Under the pieces are notes generated by a model, which saw nothing but the letters and a program-made list of their open reading frames with translations, did not search any database and had not been told where the DNA came from. From Branchiostoma floridae (Eukaryota; Chordata; Leptocardii; Amphioxiformes; Branchiostomatidae), in NCBI RefSeq assembly GCF_000003815.2, contig NC_049979.1, positions 16,519,595-16,583,594 on the forward strand: a stretch of 64,000 nucleotides of DNA. The letters run 5' to 3'. Of the stretch, positions 1 through 24,045 are shown in pieces. The translations under genes and the position numbers were made by a program. The first letter of the stretch is position 1. Each line of letters begins with the position of its first letter.

Positions 1-239
1 TCGTACAACGCTAGACTAGGTTATCTCCATCAGTCCATGGTTGAAAATATCTGACTAATGACATTGTGAGAAGGAAAAGGTACCCAGAACCCAGAGGAAT
101 GACAGGGACAATGTCCACTGTCTCAATGACATTTGCTTCCGTGGGTCAGTGTTTCCATCAGAAGAGGCGGCAGCAAATTTCTTATAGGGTGATTTAACTA
201 TTTCTGACAAAATTCAACACATGGAGCGCTGAAGGCACG

Positions 240-800
240 ATGCATCCTAGGGGTTCGGGGGGTTCGCTTCCCCGGAAATGTTTTGAATTCATGACCCTCT
301 GAAATGCTATTTCCTGCATTTTCCGGTAAATTTTTCCGACAGAATAATAAAATTTTCATCAAAAGTACACATGGTTGTAGCTTTGACCTCCGGCCTCCGA
401 TATATCTTTACCATTTCGAGCTCGGAGGGCACGAGACATTGCAAGATAAGTCCGGGGAAATTTTAAAATCTGGACTGTCTGAAACGCCATTTCTTGCATT
501 TTGAAGGACAAATTTTGCCGGCCGACGAAGCAAAATCATATGACATTTTATTAGACAGAAAAGTTTTTTGGGTGACGACCAACACTCCAAACGTTTTTCC
601 AGCGACCTGGAATGGTAGAGACTAAGTAATTTTTGCCTGAAAGTACGCTAAGTTTGACATTGAAATCTGTATGTGTGAAAAGGTTTTGGGGGGCAACGCT
701 TCCACAACATATTTTTACCCGAAGTGGCCAGGAGGCTCGGAGAAATTTTGAAATCTGGACCCTTTGAAACACCATTTCCTGCATTTTCAGGGGCTCTATC
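240..800. repeat. Degenerate tandem repeat, about 3 units
   Basis: A phrase of the form GACCcTtTGAAAcaCcATTTCcTGCATTTTc recurs near 289-314, 470-502 and 755-788, each time after 'AAATTTTgAAATCTGGAc'-like sequence. Unit spacing is uneven (about 190 and 285 bases), so this is an old diverged array. No conserved reading frame runs through it and I do not recognise the family. Confidence 0.5.
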
Positions 801-1079
801 TGGCATTTGACTTCATGGGTATAACTTGTTACGAAGAAATTCTTGGTAACGCTTAATGGTGAATTCAGGATAACAAATAACGATTAACGTTGAATTAAAA
901 TGACCAATAACGCTTCACGAAGAATATGCCAATGGCGCTTAACGTTGAATTAGACTAGTGAAATGAAGACCTTGCTAACGTCTATGCTCTATAAACCGTT
1001 GGAAGGATATGTTTAGAAACCTCCGCACAAATTTGTGACAACGGGAACTTTGAACTAGAAAGGCCGACATTTGCTTGAG

Positions 1080-1860
1080 AGCAAATACAGCATATTTCAG
1101 CCATCTCCCTCCCCATGCAACAATAGACTATTTCAAAATCCTTCATTTGAAAAATCACTTTTACTAATGACGGTTTAACCCAAAAATGAATCTTACAAAC
1201 TTCCCCCGTTCAAGAATGGACTCCAGTGCACCCTATGTGAATTCGCACAATAGACCAGTCCAGAAATACTCCCACTGAAACCCTGGCCTTTTGAATAAGA
1301 AACCAAATCCAAAATTGAATTTAGCAAAAAAAGGTACCAGTGCATGAAAAGGTATAATAGACCAGTCTAAAAACACTTCCACTAAAAATTGAATTTTGAA
1401 TCATCACCCGTCCAAAACTGAATTTGAAAAAATCCCCCTTCCGTGTACAAAAATGGACTCTTCCATGTAAAGTAGAGCTGTCCAAAAATACATCCGCTAA
1501 AATAGGACTTTGACATAATCACTAAAGTCCAAAATATGTATTTTTAAAAAAGCCCCCCTCCATGCAAGAATGGACTCTTCCAGCACACCCATGTAAAATT
1601 GCAAATTTGACCAGTCCAAAAATAACCCTACTGAAAGACTTTGACAAACTTGTAGTCACCAAAGTCCAAAAATGAATTTAAAAAAAAAAATCCCCCCTCT
1701 GTGCGAGAATAGACTCTTCCAGTACACCTTCTGTAAAATTGCAAAATAGACCTGTCCAAAAATACACCCACTGAAAGGCTTCACCAGTCCAATTAAGAAT
1801 TTTTAAAAAAATGAACCCCTCCGTGTAAGAATGGACTCTTCCAGATAACACCGGGCTCGC
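1080..1860. repeat. Degenerate tandem array with 'GAATGGACTCTTCCAG' motif
   Basis: The phrase AAGAATGGACTCTTCCAG, followed by 'cacaccc.tgtaaaattgcaaa.t.gaccagtCCAAAAAT', recurs around 1211, 1449, 1567, 1707 and 1828, with A-rich and C-rich runs between copies. Period is roughly 120-130 bases in the better-preserved right half. No coding potential is seen; this looks like an eroded minisatellite or the inside of a transposon. Confidence 0.55.
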
Positions 1861-2009
1861 TGATTGGCTGCCACCCCCCCTCTTTAGGATATAGATTCAG
1901 GCTGTGATTGGTTACCTATCAAATTAGATTAAATAGACATACATACCAGTAGGTGTAATCTGCAGTTGGGGGGGTCAACGACCTTAAGGTCATTGACCCC
2001 TCTGGCTAT

Positions 2010-2650
2010 TGGAAAATGACAAAAAATCCCCAAATATATCATTTTGAAGTGGTTTATGCCAAAAATTATACATGTGTCATTTGAATAAATATCTAGTGCA
2101 CCATTTTACCAAAATTTAGGTCATTTAGTTTTAAAACCAGAGCACAGGAGCCAAAAGTGTACGTTTTTGGTCATAAAATGGCCAAATAATCGCAAAATTA
2201 AGCATTTTGTTGTACTGTATGCCTCAAGTGTTAATGAATCCATGTGCGCATATGTCTAGGGCACCTCTATACTAAATTTCAGGTCATCCGGTTCTAAAAC
2301 CAGGGTACAGGAGCCAAAAGTGTCCTTTTTTGGTAAAAAAATGACCAAAAAATCGCAAAAATAAGCATTTCGTTATACTGTACACCAAAAGTGATATTGA
2401 ATTTATATGGGGGAATTATCAAGGCACATCTGTGCCAAATTTCAGCTCATTCGGTTATAATACCAGGGTACAGGGGGCCAAAATATACAGTTTTGGTCTT
2501 AAGATGACCAAAAAACCTTAATAAAATCATTTAAGAGACAGATATGAAAAAAATGAAAAAAACGTCCGAGGGTATTGGCCCACTCTACCTTTGTGCCAAA
2601 TTTCAAGTCATTCGGTTCAGGAACAACGGAGATACCGTGTTCTGAAGATT
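2010..2650. repeat. Degenerate tandem array, ~160-170-bp unit
   Basis: Four copies of a phrase close to 'CCAAATTTCAGGTCATTCGGTT' lie near 2110, 2273, 2440 and 2596, followed in the first three by 'aaaaCCAGgGtACAGGaGCCAAAAgTgt'. Spacing is about 160 bases. This is the third different tandem array in the first 2.65 kb and is non-coding as far as I can see. Confidence 0.6.
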
Positions 2651-3881
2651 TGACAGGAGAAAGAAGAAAGAAGAAACATTACGAATACAATATATTTCAC
2701 CATACCTGTGGTATGGCTGAAATATAACTAACATTATAAGGAGGTTAGTAACAAAATATGTATGCACACAATATACACCAGAATTATGCAAGGCAAACAC
2801 TATCTCCCCAAGCCATTTCCATTGAATCAGGGGTCATCCAGGAATCATTGAATTAGTTTAGTTAACTGGTTCAAGCGAACTCCTCTACTTCCTATCAGTT
2901 TAAGACTTCATTTTACACAATGTTCAATAGCTACAGCATGATACAATGATACTGGTTGTCACATTAGGTGGAGCATTCCTTGTTTTTTTGTAATGAAGCA
3001 TTTCATAAACTTGTGCCATGAAAAAATTTGGTAAATAATAAACCTATCACAATAATGCTGCACAAATTGGAGATCAGAATTTTGCAATCCGATTGAAAAA
3101 AATGCGTTTACACTCCTTTTCACTCAGTCAATCCGATTATTCACACACATTCCAAGCGAATTGCCATTCCGTACCTGGACTTCAGGTACTTTACTTTCGT
3201 ACAACATTGTTTGTGGGTTTTCTCAAGCCCACTCTCAATCATGATGCCGAGGGAGATCTGCTCAAATTTTTCGAGTTTGCTCTGTGTTTCCTCTCTCCTC
3301 CAGGTTTTTTTCCTTTCCAGACATTATTGATAGGCACAAAGATAAGTAATGTGACCAAAACTGTCAGTGTATGGCGTGTATTCTGGCTCCCGCACTACGC
3401 AATCTAACCCTTTGTACCTGGAGATACAACCTCCAACTGGGGGCAAATCGGAACTTTGCATAGAATCTATCTATGTTGCATTGACATTCACGATTCGAAC
3501 CAATTGGATTGTTTGAAAGTGTTTCAAACTACATCGCGGGGACGGATTGCAAAGGAGCTGGATAGGTGAAAATCCAAGCCGTTTGGAGCGTTCACATTCA
3601 AAACAACGATCCGGATCCTTGCAGTTTAATCGGATTGCTTTTTTTGAATGTGAACAGGTCTGATACTTTATAAAACATGTAGGTGGTCTAACAGATGAAA
3701 GGTAATGTACAGACTGTCAGATTTCATTGGCTTATTTGCCATCCAATGTTTATGCATAGTGATAACATGTGGCATCAATTAAGACCTGCATCAGAAAGAC
3801 AAACTTTGGAAGATAGAATAAGTAATAGTGGCGCTAATTTCTTCATATTCATACTTTCACCCACCTTCTGATATCTTGCAG

Positions 3882-4005
3882 ATGTATAGGACAGGATGCA
3901 GGATGTTCTTCGGAAGAAGCCAACAAGTTTCCGTCATCTGCCAGGAACACTTGCACTTCCTCTTACTCAAGATTCTAACATGTATGAAGTCAGTTACAGT
4001 ACCAG
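3882..4005 (+). other. Candidate orphan exon (splice-site bounded)
   Basis: The segment is preceded by TATCTTGCAG and followed by GTAAGTTTTT, both good consensus sites, and is open in one frame from an ATG at its first base (41 codons plus one base). The peptide has no family I recognise. It could be an exon of a non-coding RNA, a far-upstream untranslated exon of the downstream transporter gene, or chance. Confidence 0.2.
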
Positions 4006-4959
4006 GTAAGTTTTTATACTTGCCCTTTGTGCAACATAACAAGTTTATTTGACTTGGTTATTGAAACCTTTCTAGGAAGGGGGGTGTTTTAAGTGGAAAA
4101 ATTTACTTCCTTATGAGACCTCACGCAAGCAAGTTACGTCATGCTTTTGCTTTTGATGCCATTGCACCAGTCCTGCAAATACTATTCAGCTATAAATGGA
4201 CTATTAAAGCCTCTCAAAGCCTCTCGAAGCTGATGCAATGGTCAATTGATAAAAGAGACAAAAATTGCTGGCAAAGGGCTGGCTCACATGAGGAAACTTT
4301 CTGGTTGTATGACAATGGCATGTCAAAGTCAAGTTTTTTGCTTCATGTGAACACATCCGTGGAGTTGGCAGACTGATATTTTATGACCGGGTCGTATATT
4401 AACCTCACTGGGTGGGTGTACGACCACTTGCGGCCACCAGGGTGAGGTCTGCAACACTTCTTGTGAACACAATTGCATCGCCCTTATTTCTCCAGCATAA
4501 ATCTCTGTTTCTGTCAGACTTCTTTATCTGTATTTTTTCCTTTTTTTTTGCTGTTTCATCTACTTTGCTTGTTTCCTAAGCAGCAGCTCAAACTGGAGCA
4601 GTGAGGAAACTTGCTGTTTGATAGGATTGTGGAAAATGATAAAAATGGAGGCATATGCAGAAATAAGTGAGTCCTGGGTCTGTTTGAGAACAGAAAGCTG
4701 ACAGAAAACTTTGACATGTGTCATTGTCTTACGACCAGAAAAAGGGGCCCAACAAAGATAAAAGTAAACTATTCATGGAGGTTCAGAACTTGGCTGGAAG
4801 CCAACTTCAATAACAAAGATGGTCACCTGGGTTGCAACCAGTGACTGCTGCTGTGTGCAGTTCATTGATCACTGGGATATAAGAAAACAATGGTGATCTC
4901 ATTATGTACACTATTTAAATGTCAAGAATGTTTGAATAACAGTTTTTTTTTAATTCCAG

Positions 4960-5080
4960 GAAATCTGCACACCTGGGCAAGACACAGAGAGTTGACCATA
5001 TTTGGTGATATAAGCTAACTTTTACTAAGGATCCAGCAAATTCCTTGAAAAAGAATGACTCACCATTTTACATGGAACAG
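4960..5080 (+). other. Candidate orphan exon (splice-site bounded)
   Basis: Preceded by a T-rich tract and ATTCCAG and followed by GTGAGAG. It has stop codons in the frames I checked, so it would be untranslated. The sequence around its acceptor (4920-4985) is repeated at 5097-5150, where the AG is absent, so this may be part of a duplicated repeat instead of an exon. Confidence 0.15.
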
Positions 5081-5096
5081 GTGAGAGTTTTAGTCG

Positions 5097-5440
5097 TCAA
5101 GAATGTTCAAGATAACTTTTTTTTTTGAAATCTACACACCTGGGCCTTGGGAAAGGCACTTTACACAACTTTCCTCACTTTACTAAGGTTAGGGCTGTCC
5201 CTCAGATAGGACATTAAATGGATGTCCCATGCTTGAGGAGAGCCACACCTTGAGCACATTAAAGAACCCACCACACTCGTAAAAAAAGAATAGGGGTTCT
5301 TCGCGGTGCGAGTGGTTCAAAACCCACAGTCCTTTGGCCACATATGGGGCAATTGCTGTCATATTGAGGTCACCTGAGTTAGCGCTGAATAACAGCTGCT
5401 CCATTCTCCTATGCAGAGGGACCACAGTCATGTCGAAACA
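5097..5440. repeat. Likely interspersed repeat fragment
   Basis: Begins with a second copy of the 4920-4985 sequence (GTCAAGAATGTT...T-run...GAAATCTaCACACCTGGGC), then continues through a GC-balanced block unlike its flanks ('gggaaaggcactttacac', 'gccacaccttgagcac', 'aaagaacccaccacact'). Its composition and boundaries suggest a SINE-like insertion. The family name is not something I can assign from sequence alone. Confidence 0.35.
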
Positions 5441-6439
5441 GGCAGTCAGCTAGTGCCATTGGGGACCGGGCGTAGGAGGATGAGCCGCTCCCGATCCTTG
5501 TGATCTATCGATTATGATGACCATCAGAAGAATTAGAAAATTGTATAAACCATAAATTCTCAACATACTTTCCTCTGCAGTCTCTGTTTTATTAGCAAAC
5601 CTGGTGATCCCTAAGTTTATGGCATCCCTGAAGTCCAAAGTTACAATTGATGAAACAACTTCCTTAATTGTCATATTGGTACTCGATTTGCTAGGTCCAA
5701 TAATCTGAAGCCTTAGAAACCTTGTCAGATTTGGATTCTCTTTAAGGTGAAATATATTATATATATCAGTGCCATTCTTACAGACAGTCTGAAATTATCA
5801 TACAAAATTAAGTTGTATGCTATTCACATGATCTGAATTCTAAATTGATCAGCCAAACAGTTCTGATTCTTGAAAAATTTGCAAGAAAATTATTTTCCGA
5901 AGAGGTCTGATTACATTACTGTACAACAATGACTTTGATGATAGACAAGACAGGCCAGAGGCAAACTGGCAATTCTGAGAAGAGGCAAAAGTAGCAACAA
6001 TATCATACTGCTAGAATGAAGCAGGTTGATCATAAACATGTTTTCAATATGGTTTGGTAGTGTGCCAAGTCAGAGGATCAGAGGGTACTGACCTTATCAC
6101 ATAGTATTACAGTATGTTACACTCACCTGGAGGCTTTGTTTTCCATCAAAATCAGTTCACAACAGTCACATGCACACATTATTTACTGTGACTCAGTCAT
6201 ATATGTACTCATAATGCATTCATTGATAACCATACATCACATCTTTCATGTACTGCTAGCATGCCCTACACTAATATTTGTATTTGCATATGTAGGTCAA
6301 TATATTTGTACATTATTCCAAATGCGAGACCAGATCACCCATACATATATGTGCTGTAATCCTTTTAATGTTATTGATGAAATTTTGTTGCACTGTATCT
6401 GTATGTGGCCATTGCCATACGTTGTATGCTGTACAATTG

Positions 6440-6526
6440 TCGAGCAATAAAGTTCATCCATCCATCCATCCATCCATCCATCCATCCATCCATCCATCCA
6501 TCCATCCATCCATCCATCCATCCATT
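6440..6526 (+). repeat. (TCCA)n microsatellite behind AATAAAG, retroposon-like tail
   Basis: About 18 perfect TCCA units follow directly on 'gcAATAAAGTTCA'. An AATAAAG hexamer-like signal running straight into a short tandem repeat is the usual 3' end of L2/CR1-type LINEs and their SINEs, so the unique sequence upstream (roughly 6130-6440) may be the end of such an element. Similar tails occur at 13067, 31760 and 33590. Confidence 0.6.
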
Positions 6527-6642
6527 TGCTCAGACTGATGGACTTGCATTGTTGCAAGGAAGCATTTTAGCATAGAAATGAAGATGCCTACAAGCCATCT
6601 TAAGATTTAAAACTTGAATTGATCATAACAGACTTATGAATT

Positions 6643-7205
6643 ACTGTAAATGCAGAAATATTCGCGGTGGATTAATATTCGCGGTTTTCGCGGCGGACGC
6701 TTCACCGCGAAATTAAATCCACCGCGAATATTTCGTCTGCTGGCGCCGCCTAAGGTGCCCCTTTTCCGCTCCATGTACATACTACTACTGTCTTTGTCAC
6801 TGTATAATGAAATGTTTGACATATTTACTACGGTGAAGTCTTGACTGAAGACACACATGTAATTTTTTCATACGACCAACTGTATTACAGTACTGTACAG
6901 TATGTTCACCATGATACAAAGGTCGTACTACTGTATACTATTACGTATTGAGAGGGTAGATACGATTAGATCAGTAACAGTGGCTCACGCAAGAACAAGT
7001 CAAAAGCATGGAAACTGTTCTATCCGTCTGTATAGGACCCTTACCGGGTAACCAGCAAGTGTTTTCCGACTGGCGGTTTGTAGAGGCGCCGGGTTTTACC
7101 GACGGCAGTTCGTGACTACAGTGCAGTGCTGAAAATGCATTGAATTTCGCGGGATGGCGCTACCGCGAAATTAAATCCACCGCGAAATGTCCATTTTGCC
7201 GTATA
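6643..7205. repeat. CGCGG-rich palindromic repeat, long form
   Basis: The left part (6643-6740) starts TACTGTAAATGCAGAAA and contains ATTCGCGGTTTTCGCGGCGG facing CCACCGCGAATATT. The right part (about 7112-7205) starts GACTACAGTGCA and ends with ACCGCGAAATTAAATCCACC. A related shorter copy at 19868-20060 has the same two halves adjacent, so the ~370 bases between the halves here are either an internal insertion or a segment the short form lost. Non-autonomous transposon is the likely class. Confidence 0.5.
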
Positions 7206-7245
7206 TATCATGACCCTGGACATATCATGTCCAGGGTCATGATAT
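7205..7245. repeat. Perfect inverted repeat (19-bp arms, 3-base loop)
   Basis: Bases 7205-7223 and 7227-7245 are exact reverse complements around the loop ATC, with the core GACCCTGGACAT/ATGTCCAGGGTC. It can form a strong hairpin or cruciform. It lies immediately right of the CGCGG-rich repeat and has no gene nearby. Confidence 0.9.
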
Positions 7246-10200
7246 TTATTATCTTTGCCAGGATCACTGCTGCTGGATGTCGTGGAGCCCCTATGACCAC
7301 TGTGGTTATGGGCTGTGAGTGAGTCCCAGGAAAAGTATGTTCTTTACAGATCTGTGCCTTTTGTGTGTGTGTATATGTGTCTATTTCTTTTGTGGGTCAG
7401 CATACAAATGTAACTCAAGAAGTTTATGACTATGAAGTTGGATATGTTTTGACAACATGAAGGACAAGTTTGATACCATCCTAGCATCTTTTTGGGAAAT
7501 GCAGCGGCTTTCCATGCTGGAGATTTGGAGGAAAAGAACTCGAGAAGGGATTGATGGATTGTCATGATTTTTGGCATGTACCAGATAGCTATATTAACAT
7601 TTATCGTTATGGAAGTCAGATCTTACAGGATTATGCAAATCAGATGAATTCATTATTATTATGGTTCTTCCAATCCACCACCAGATCTGCTGTGATACAT
7701 GTAGTTCTGGAACCCAGGGTGACCTTCAGTAACTCGTGCTGACCATCAGTTCACCTGTCACCTGAGTCAATGACCGGTGAAAAGTCATCCCAGATTCTGG
7801 GAAGAACTACAATGGCTCACTTCCTAGTATGTGCATATTGCGTACTTGTAAAATGCTTCCGGACCAACAAACATTTGTTTGAGAGGCTAGACTCAAGTTG
7901 TTTTTTACCTTCAAGTCAAAGACTGATGAAATGTCATGGCCTTGCAGATTCTGGGAACAACTACAATAGTTCAGGTCCTAGTATTTGCATACTTGTAAAA
8001 TACTTCTAAAAACATTTGATTTAGAGTCTAGACACATGTTTTTGTGACATTATTGTTGTGACCTGTCGGTCACAAAACAGTACAGTTGTCAGCCCAAAGT
8101 CCTTGACTGTAGGCATGATAAATTGTGACATTTAAAGTCTGACTCAACTTTTTCCAAGAATAAGATGTTACTGATGACAGCAGTAATTTTTAGTTCAAGG
8201 ATATAACATCTATTACCCTAATACCTCCACGTTTACTGCGATTTCACAAGCGATACTAATTTGACAAATGATCAACGTACCATTTTCTTCAGTTCCATGT
8301 TGCTAGTACAGCTGACCTTTGACACTTTTTTTGTGTGTCTTTTTTGTCTCTTGTCCTGCCAAAAACATAATATCGTAATTGTAACACACCACGGAATTGC
8401 ACGGAGTATGGACGCGTGGTTAGGAGGGGGTTCGATATTACCGCCAGGAAGAAACACGGCACAATTAACTGCCGCTACATACCTTTATACATCCTCCCTT
8501 GTTCCTTTCTTTCTTGTTAGTAATTGCACAAAACAAAAACCTGCATGAGCATTCAAAACAATCATGAGAAAACGGACGTATACTGTTAACAAATTTTCAT
8601 TTAACTTTGGTCCGTCACAACTGCAATGACATAAATCTTTACTGCTAGCGTAGGGATAAAATGGCGGGAAAATGGCGGCGTACGTTCAATTTTGCCCATT
8701 CAACCGCAGGTCCGGGCTATTATACAACGGGTCTTCACACTTTTACACGAGTTGTAGGTCACCAACAGAAATTTAGTATTGCTGTTGAATCATGCTCGTC
8801 TTGTGCCGTGAGCAGGTCACTGGTGTGATTATTATCTACAAATCTGGCGATGAACGTGACAGTGTGTAACTGTTCGTCCCACGTCGAGCTCGCCTGCCCT
8901 GAAAAGGGACTGAAAACTTTTGGCATTGTTGTCTTCGAATGCATTGTTATTGAAGCCTTTTTGAAAATGTGTTGAACTCGTGGATGTCTGAAGTGTGCAT
9001 ACCTCGTAAATTACTGTTGCTGCACTAGTACTATTAGATCTCCTTAAATTCATCGTTTATTTATTTGGCGGTATTATAATTAGTGGCGGTATTATGTTAA
9101 TGGATGGTACATTTGTAAGAGCATCAGGCACTTAATGTGATTTTCCTGTCAATCATGAAGTTTTTTTCACCGCATAATTTATATCTTCATGTTTAATTGG
9201 GAAGATTCAGTGCAAAATAGCCCACAATTAAGTACTGTAAATTCTTTTATTTTTGTAGTATAAGGGGATAGGAGGTTCTTGCTGTGTTTCAAGTTTGCGG
9301 TTGGAAAAATTCTTTTAGCACATTAAAGCATGGGTAAACTAATAATGTTAAAAGATACTACTGTAACAGTATAATTACATGTACATAGAGCACAGTCACT
9401 CAGATTCATGTGCATCATAGCCTCAGGCATACAGTAGCTTTGGGATTGTTTACAGAATTACACCAGTTACATGATACAAATGTATAAGGTTACAGCAAAC
9501 GTGCCAGGTTAGACAAAATGACCTGGGCTATTGTCTCAGTGGGATTGATCAACATACTATAGTACAGTACTTGACTGCTTTTGTGTTGTAGGCATGCGCT
9601 GAGAGGTTGTTAACAGTTTAACAATGACATCACAAGGAAGGAAATTGCCACAGGATGTGGCTTTGTTTCCTCTTCCAAGAAGAATTAATGACAGGAGAAT
9701 CAACAAAGGTTCAACTTTTGTTGACCTTTAAGCCTCTGACATTGCACACTGTGTAATTTTGTATGATTATGTTAGATATGTCTCATTGACAGCTAAAGGA
9801 AGTAATGCCATAAAAAAAATGTGTAAAATGTACATATTTTCAAAATTTCCTCAACAGAGCAGGTACGATCTCTGGTTACAGCTGTACTCCAGCGACTGAA
9901 AAGTTCCTTTTCCAAGAAAAAGTACAGAAGAGTCAACAAAAGCACGACCTTTGTTCTGTGTGCGTACCCGGTAAGTCAAACCCAACATCTGACGTTGTTG
10001 CATGAAACACACCGTGTACTATTGATCGTGTCAGACATGTTTATTGACACTGAAGTTAAGTAATGCCATCGTAAAATGTACAAAATGTACATGTATTCAC
10101 AACAGCCTCACGCTTGAAGCCTGTTACTCGACTTGGGACCTGTCAACAAAACAGGTATGAGTACTAGTACTGATTTCCTTCCTCTAACCAGACTATGTTT

Positions 10201-10587
10201 ATATGTAACAAAACAAGTGCTTTTAAAAAAGCTGGCATTTTGCCAATGTTTGCGTGTGTGAACGTTTTTTTCTAGTTATTAGAATGTCATATAAATAGAA
10301 CAGAGTAACTAAACCTGATATTGGCGCATGGAGAGATTCACATCTGAATCTAGATCTAGACGCCACCTGTTAAAATTTGCGTGAACTGCAGCAAATTTCA
10401 CTACACTGCCTGTTTTTGAGTGAGCTCTGTTGCGGGGCATTTTTAAGTTTTTTTTTTTTAATTTTTATTTCTATTCGGCAAAAAAACGAAGCGGCGAATC
10501 CGTTAACCAAAGAAATAAATTGGTGTGGCCAAATGGATGTAAAAATTAGTATTTTAATGGATGTAAAAAAGAAAAAAAAAAAAAAAT
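7246..10587. other. Intergenic DNA, nothing recognised
   Basis: AT-rich sequence with only short open frames on either strand, no protein domain, no clear tandem array and no clear inverted-end element that I could find. The region around 9060-9100 repeats 'GGCGGTATTAT' twice, which is too short to interpret. Confidence 0.45.
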
Positions 10588-10659
10588 CTACCTCCCCGGA
10601 TTCGAACCGGGTGCATTGGTTTAGAATGCGTAAACTTTAACCACTGCGCCAGTGCGAAC
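10588..10659 (-). tRNA. tRNA-like sequence (pseudo-tRNA or SINE head)
   Basis: Read on the minus strand it has an A-box-like TGGCGCAGTGG and a perfect B-box GGTTCGAATCC inside a 5-bp T-stem (CCCGG/CCGGG), followed at once by a long T run that would end RNA polymerase III transcription. A possible anticodon arm GCATT/AATGC is present. The acceptor halves pair poorly, the D-stem is weak and the variable loop is too short, so it is probably not a working tRNA. It is better read as a decayed tRNA or a tRNA-derived SINE promoter. Confidence 0.45.
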
Positions 10660-10908
10660 ATGTTGGAAAAATGCCTGTTTTAACAGGTTTAGAAATGTTT
10701 GGCATGGATTGAACAGGTCCGTTCATCTCAACATCACAACGGCGACTATTCTGGCCTCAGAGCATTTTGCCGCTAAGGCGGCAAAATGCAAAAATGTAAT
10801 ACAGTCATCAATATGTAGATTTCCTGTGAGCACATTTTAAGGTTTATGTTTGGTCTTTGCTTTTGATATTTAGAGATATTCTATCAGCCCTTAAACAGTT
10901 GCTAATTA

Positions 10909-11751
10909 GGCCATGTTGATTTGATTATATGGATGACATCCACTGGGAAGTCCAAAACTGATGCGAGCGAGCGAATAAAAAAAAAGTTTGGCCCCCAAAA
11001 AAAGTGGCCAGGAAGGTTTAACATAGGACTAAACACACTCAGTATGCTATACCAACAGTTAGGTGTAGGGACCAGTACATCATACGGGTGCAAAACATTT
11101 TTTTTCTTCTTCAAGTTCTTGGACCAATCCGAAAAAAACAGACCAGAAAAAAAATTGGAGGAACAGGTTTCGCCAATTACAAAATGGACACACTATGTTG
11201 GCAGGCATTTGGGGTCTTACTGGGGGCCAAGAAGACAACAAGAGCGAAGTCAAGTAGAGTTTATATTCAATTGTACCAAGTTTCTACAGTCAAAGGTACA
11301 GAGACAGTTAGCCTTTATTACATGGAGATGGGATTTTAAGATACCAGTGGGAGTCCAATAATCCACCAAACAGATTCCTTTGTAGCAAAACTGACCAATT
11401 ACCATTGTTTTGAGTATTGCCAGTTCTCAAGTTTCCAGGTCCAGGTTCAGGTCCGTACCTGGAAATGATCCTCTGGATCTGAATTTTATTGTACTGGTAC
11501 CTCCCCCTACCAACAATAGATTTTTTCTTTCTGTCCTTTCACATCTTATTATTTGACTTTAGATTTATTTTGGCATTCTATGGCATTAGTTATCTGTTTT
11601 CTGATACTTTTTTTCAATCTACGGAATATTTGTGCTCATTTTACAGCTGCTTTGCACAATTTATGGTGTGGTTGAAAACTTTTTTTTTTTGGAAACGGCC
11701 GAAAATTGGTGCAAGCGCGGATGTCATCCATATAATCAAATCAACATGGCC
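10909..11751. mobile_element. PIF/Harbinger-like non-autonomous DNA transposon
   Basis: An 843-bp element with perfect 33-bp terminal inverted repeats (10909-10941 and 11719-11751), outer ends GGCCATGTTGATTTGATTA. It is flanked on both sides by TTA (10906-10908, 11752-11754), the 3-bp target duplication typical of PIF/Harbinger. The inside has poly-A/poly-T stretches and short open frames (the longest, 10921-11361, starts within the left inverted repeat) that I take to be non-coding. No transposase is visible, so it would need one supplied in trans. Confidence 0.75.
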
Positions 11752-11754
11752 TTA

Positions 11755-12248
11755 TATATAAAATAAGATTTTGTCCACTTTGAATTGGCATTCTTTAGTA
11801 TGCTGAGTGATGTAGTGAACAATAAAGTAAACAAGCAGAGTCTTGTACTCTAGATCTATAGACAGCTATATACAATGTATTACATGTAATCATAACAGGC
11901 AACCATCATTTCTAAGTTGGAATATATTAAAACCTGGTCCAATTTGTTCATCATGGACTATTGTACATGGAGATGGGGATATACCTACACCGTAGTACAG
12001 CACAACTCTGAAAAAGTTTCTTGACTACATGTACATGTATGTACTATAATTGTAGTCACTGTGATATTATAGAATATTGACAGTAATAAATCTCTATGTG
12101 GTAGATCTACAAACTCTAATAGTAAAGAGTATTCTATTGATTATAAGAGATGTCCCACACCTGTACATTTTCATTCCTTTGTACATATAGTTTTCTTAGG
12201 AGCACATACATATAACTATGTGATCTCATCCTTATATTATCATCACAG
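11755..12248 (+). other. Upstream region of the ABCC5-like gene
   Basis: AT-rich DNA between the transposon and the first coding exon. It ends with ATTATCATCACAG at 12248, a plausible 3' splice site 11 bases before the start codon, suggesting that the first coding exon is preceded by an untranslated exon further upstream. I cannot identify the promoter. Confidence 0.4.
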
Positions 12249-12259
12249 ATTGACAACAA

Positions 12260-24045
<11,786 letters not shown>

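Larger units (their letters stand above)
2651..6129. other. Intergenic DNA, no recognised gene
   Basis: Short open frames only, none with a recognisable domain. The stretch contains two segments bounded by good splice sites (3882-4005 and 4960-5080) and a repeat-like block (5097-5440), listed separately. Otherwise I see nothing I can support. Confidence 0.5.

Noticed and set aside
10921-11361. 146-codon open frame on the plus strand
   Set aside because: It starts inside the terminal inverted repeat of the Harbinger-like element, contains runs of Lys and Phe from poly-A/poly-T, and shows no domain.
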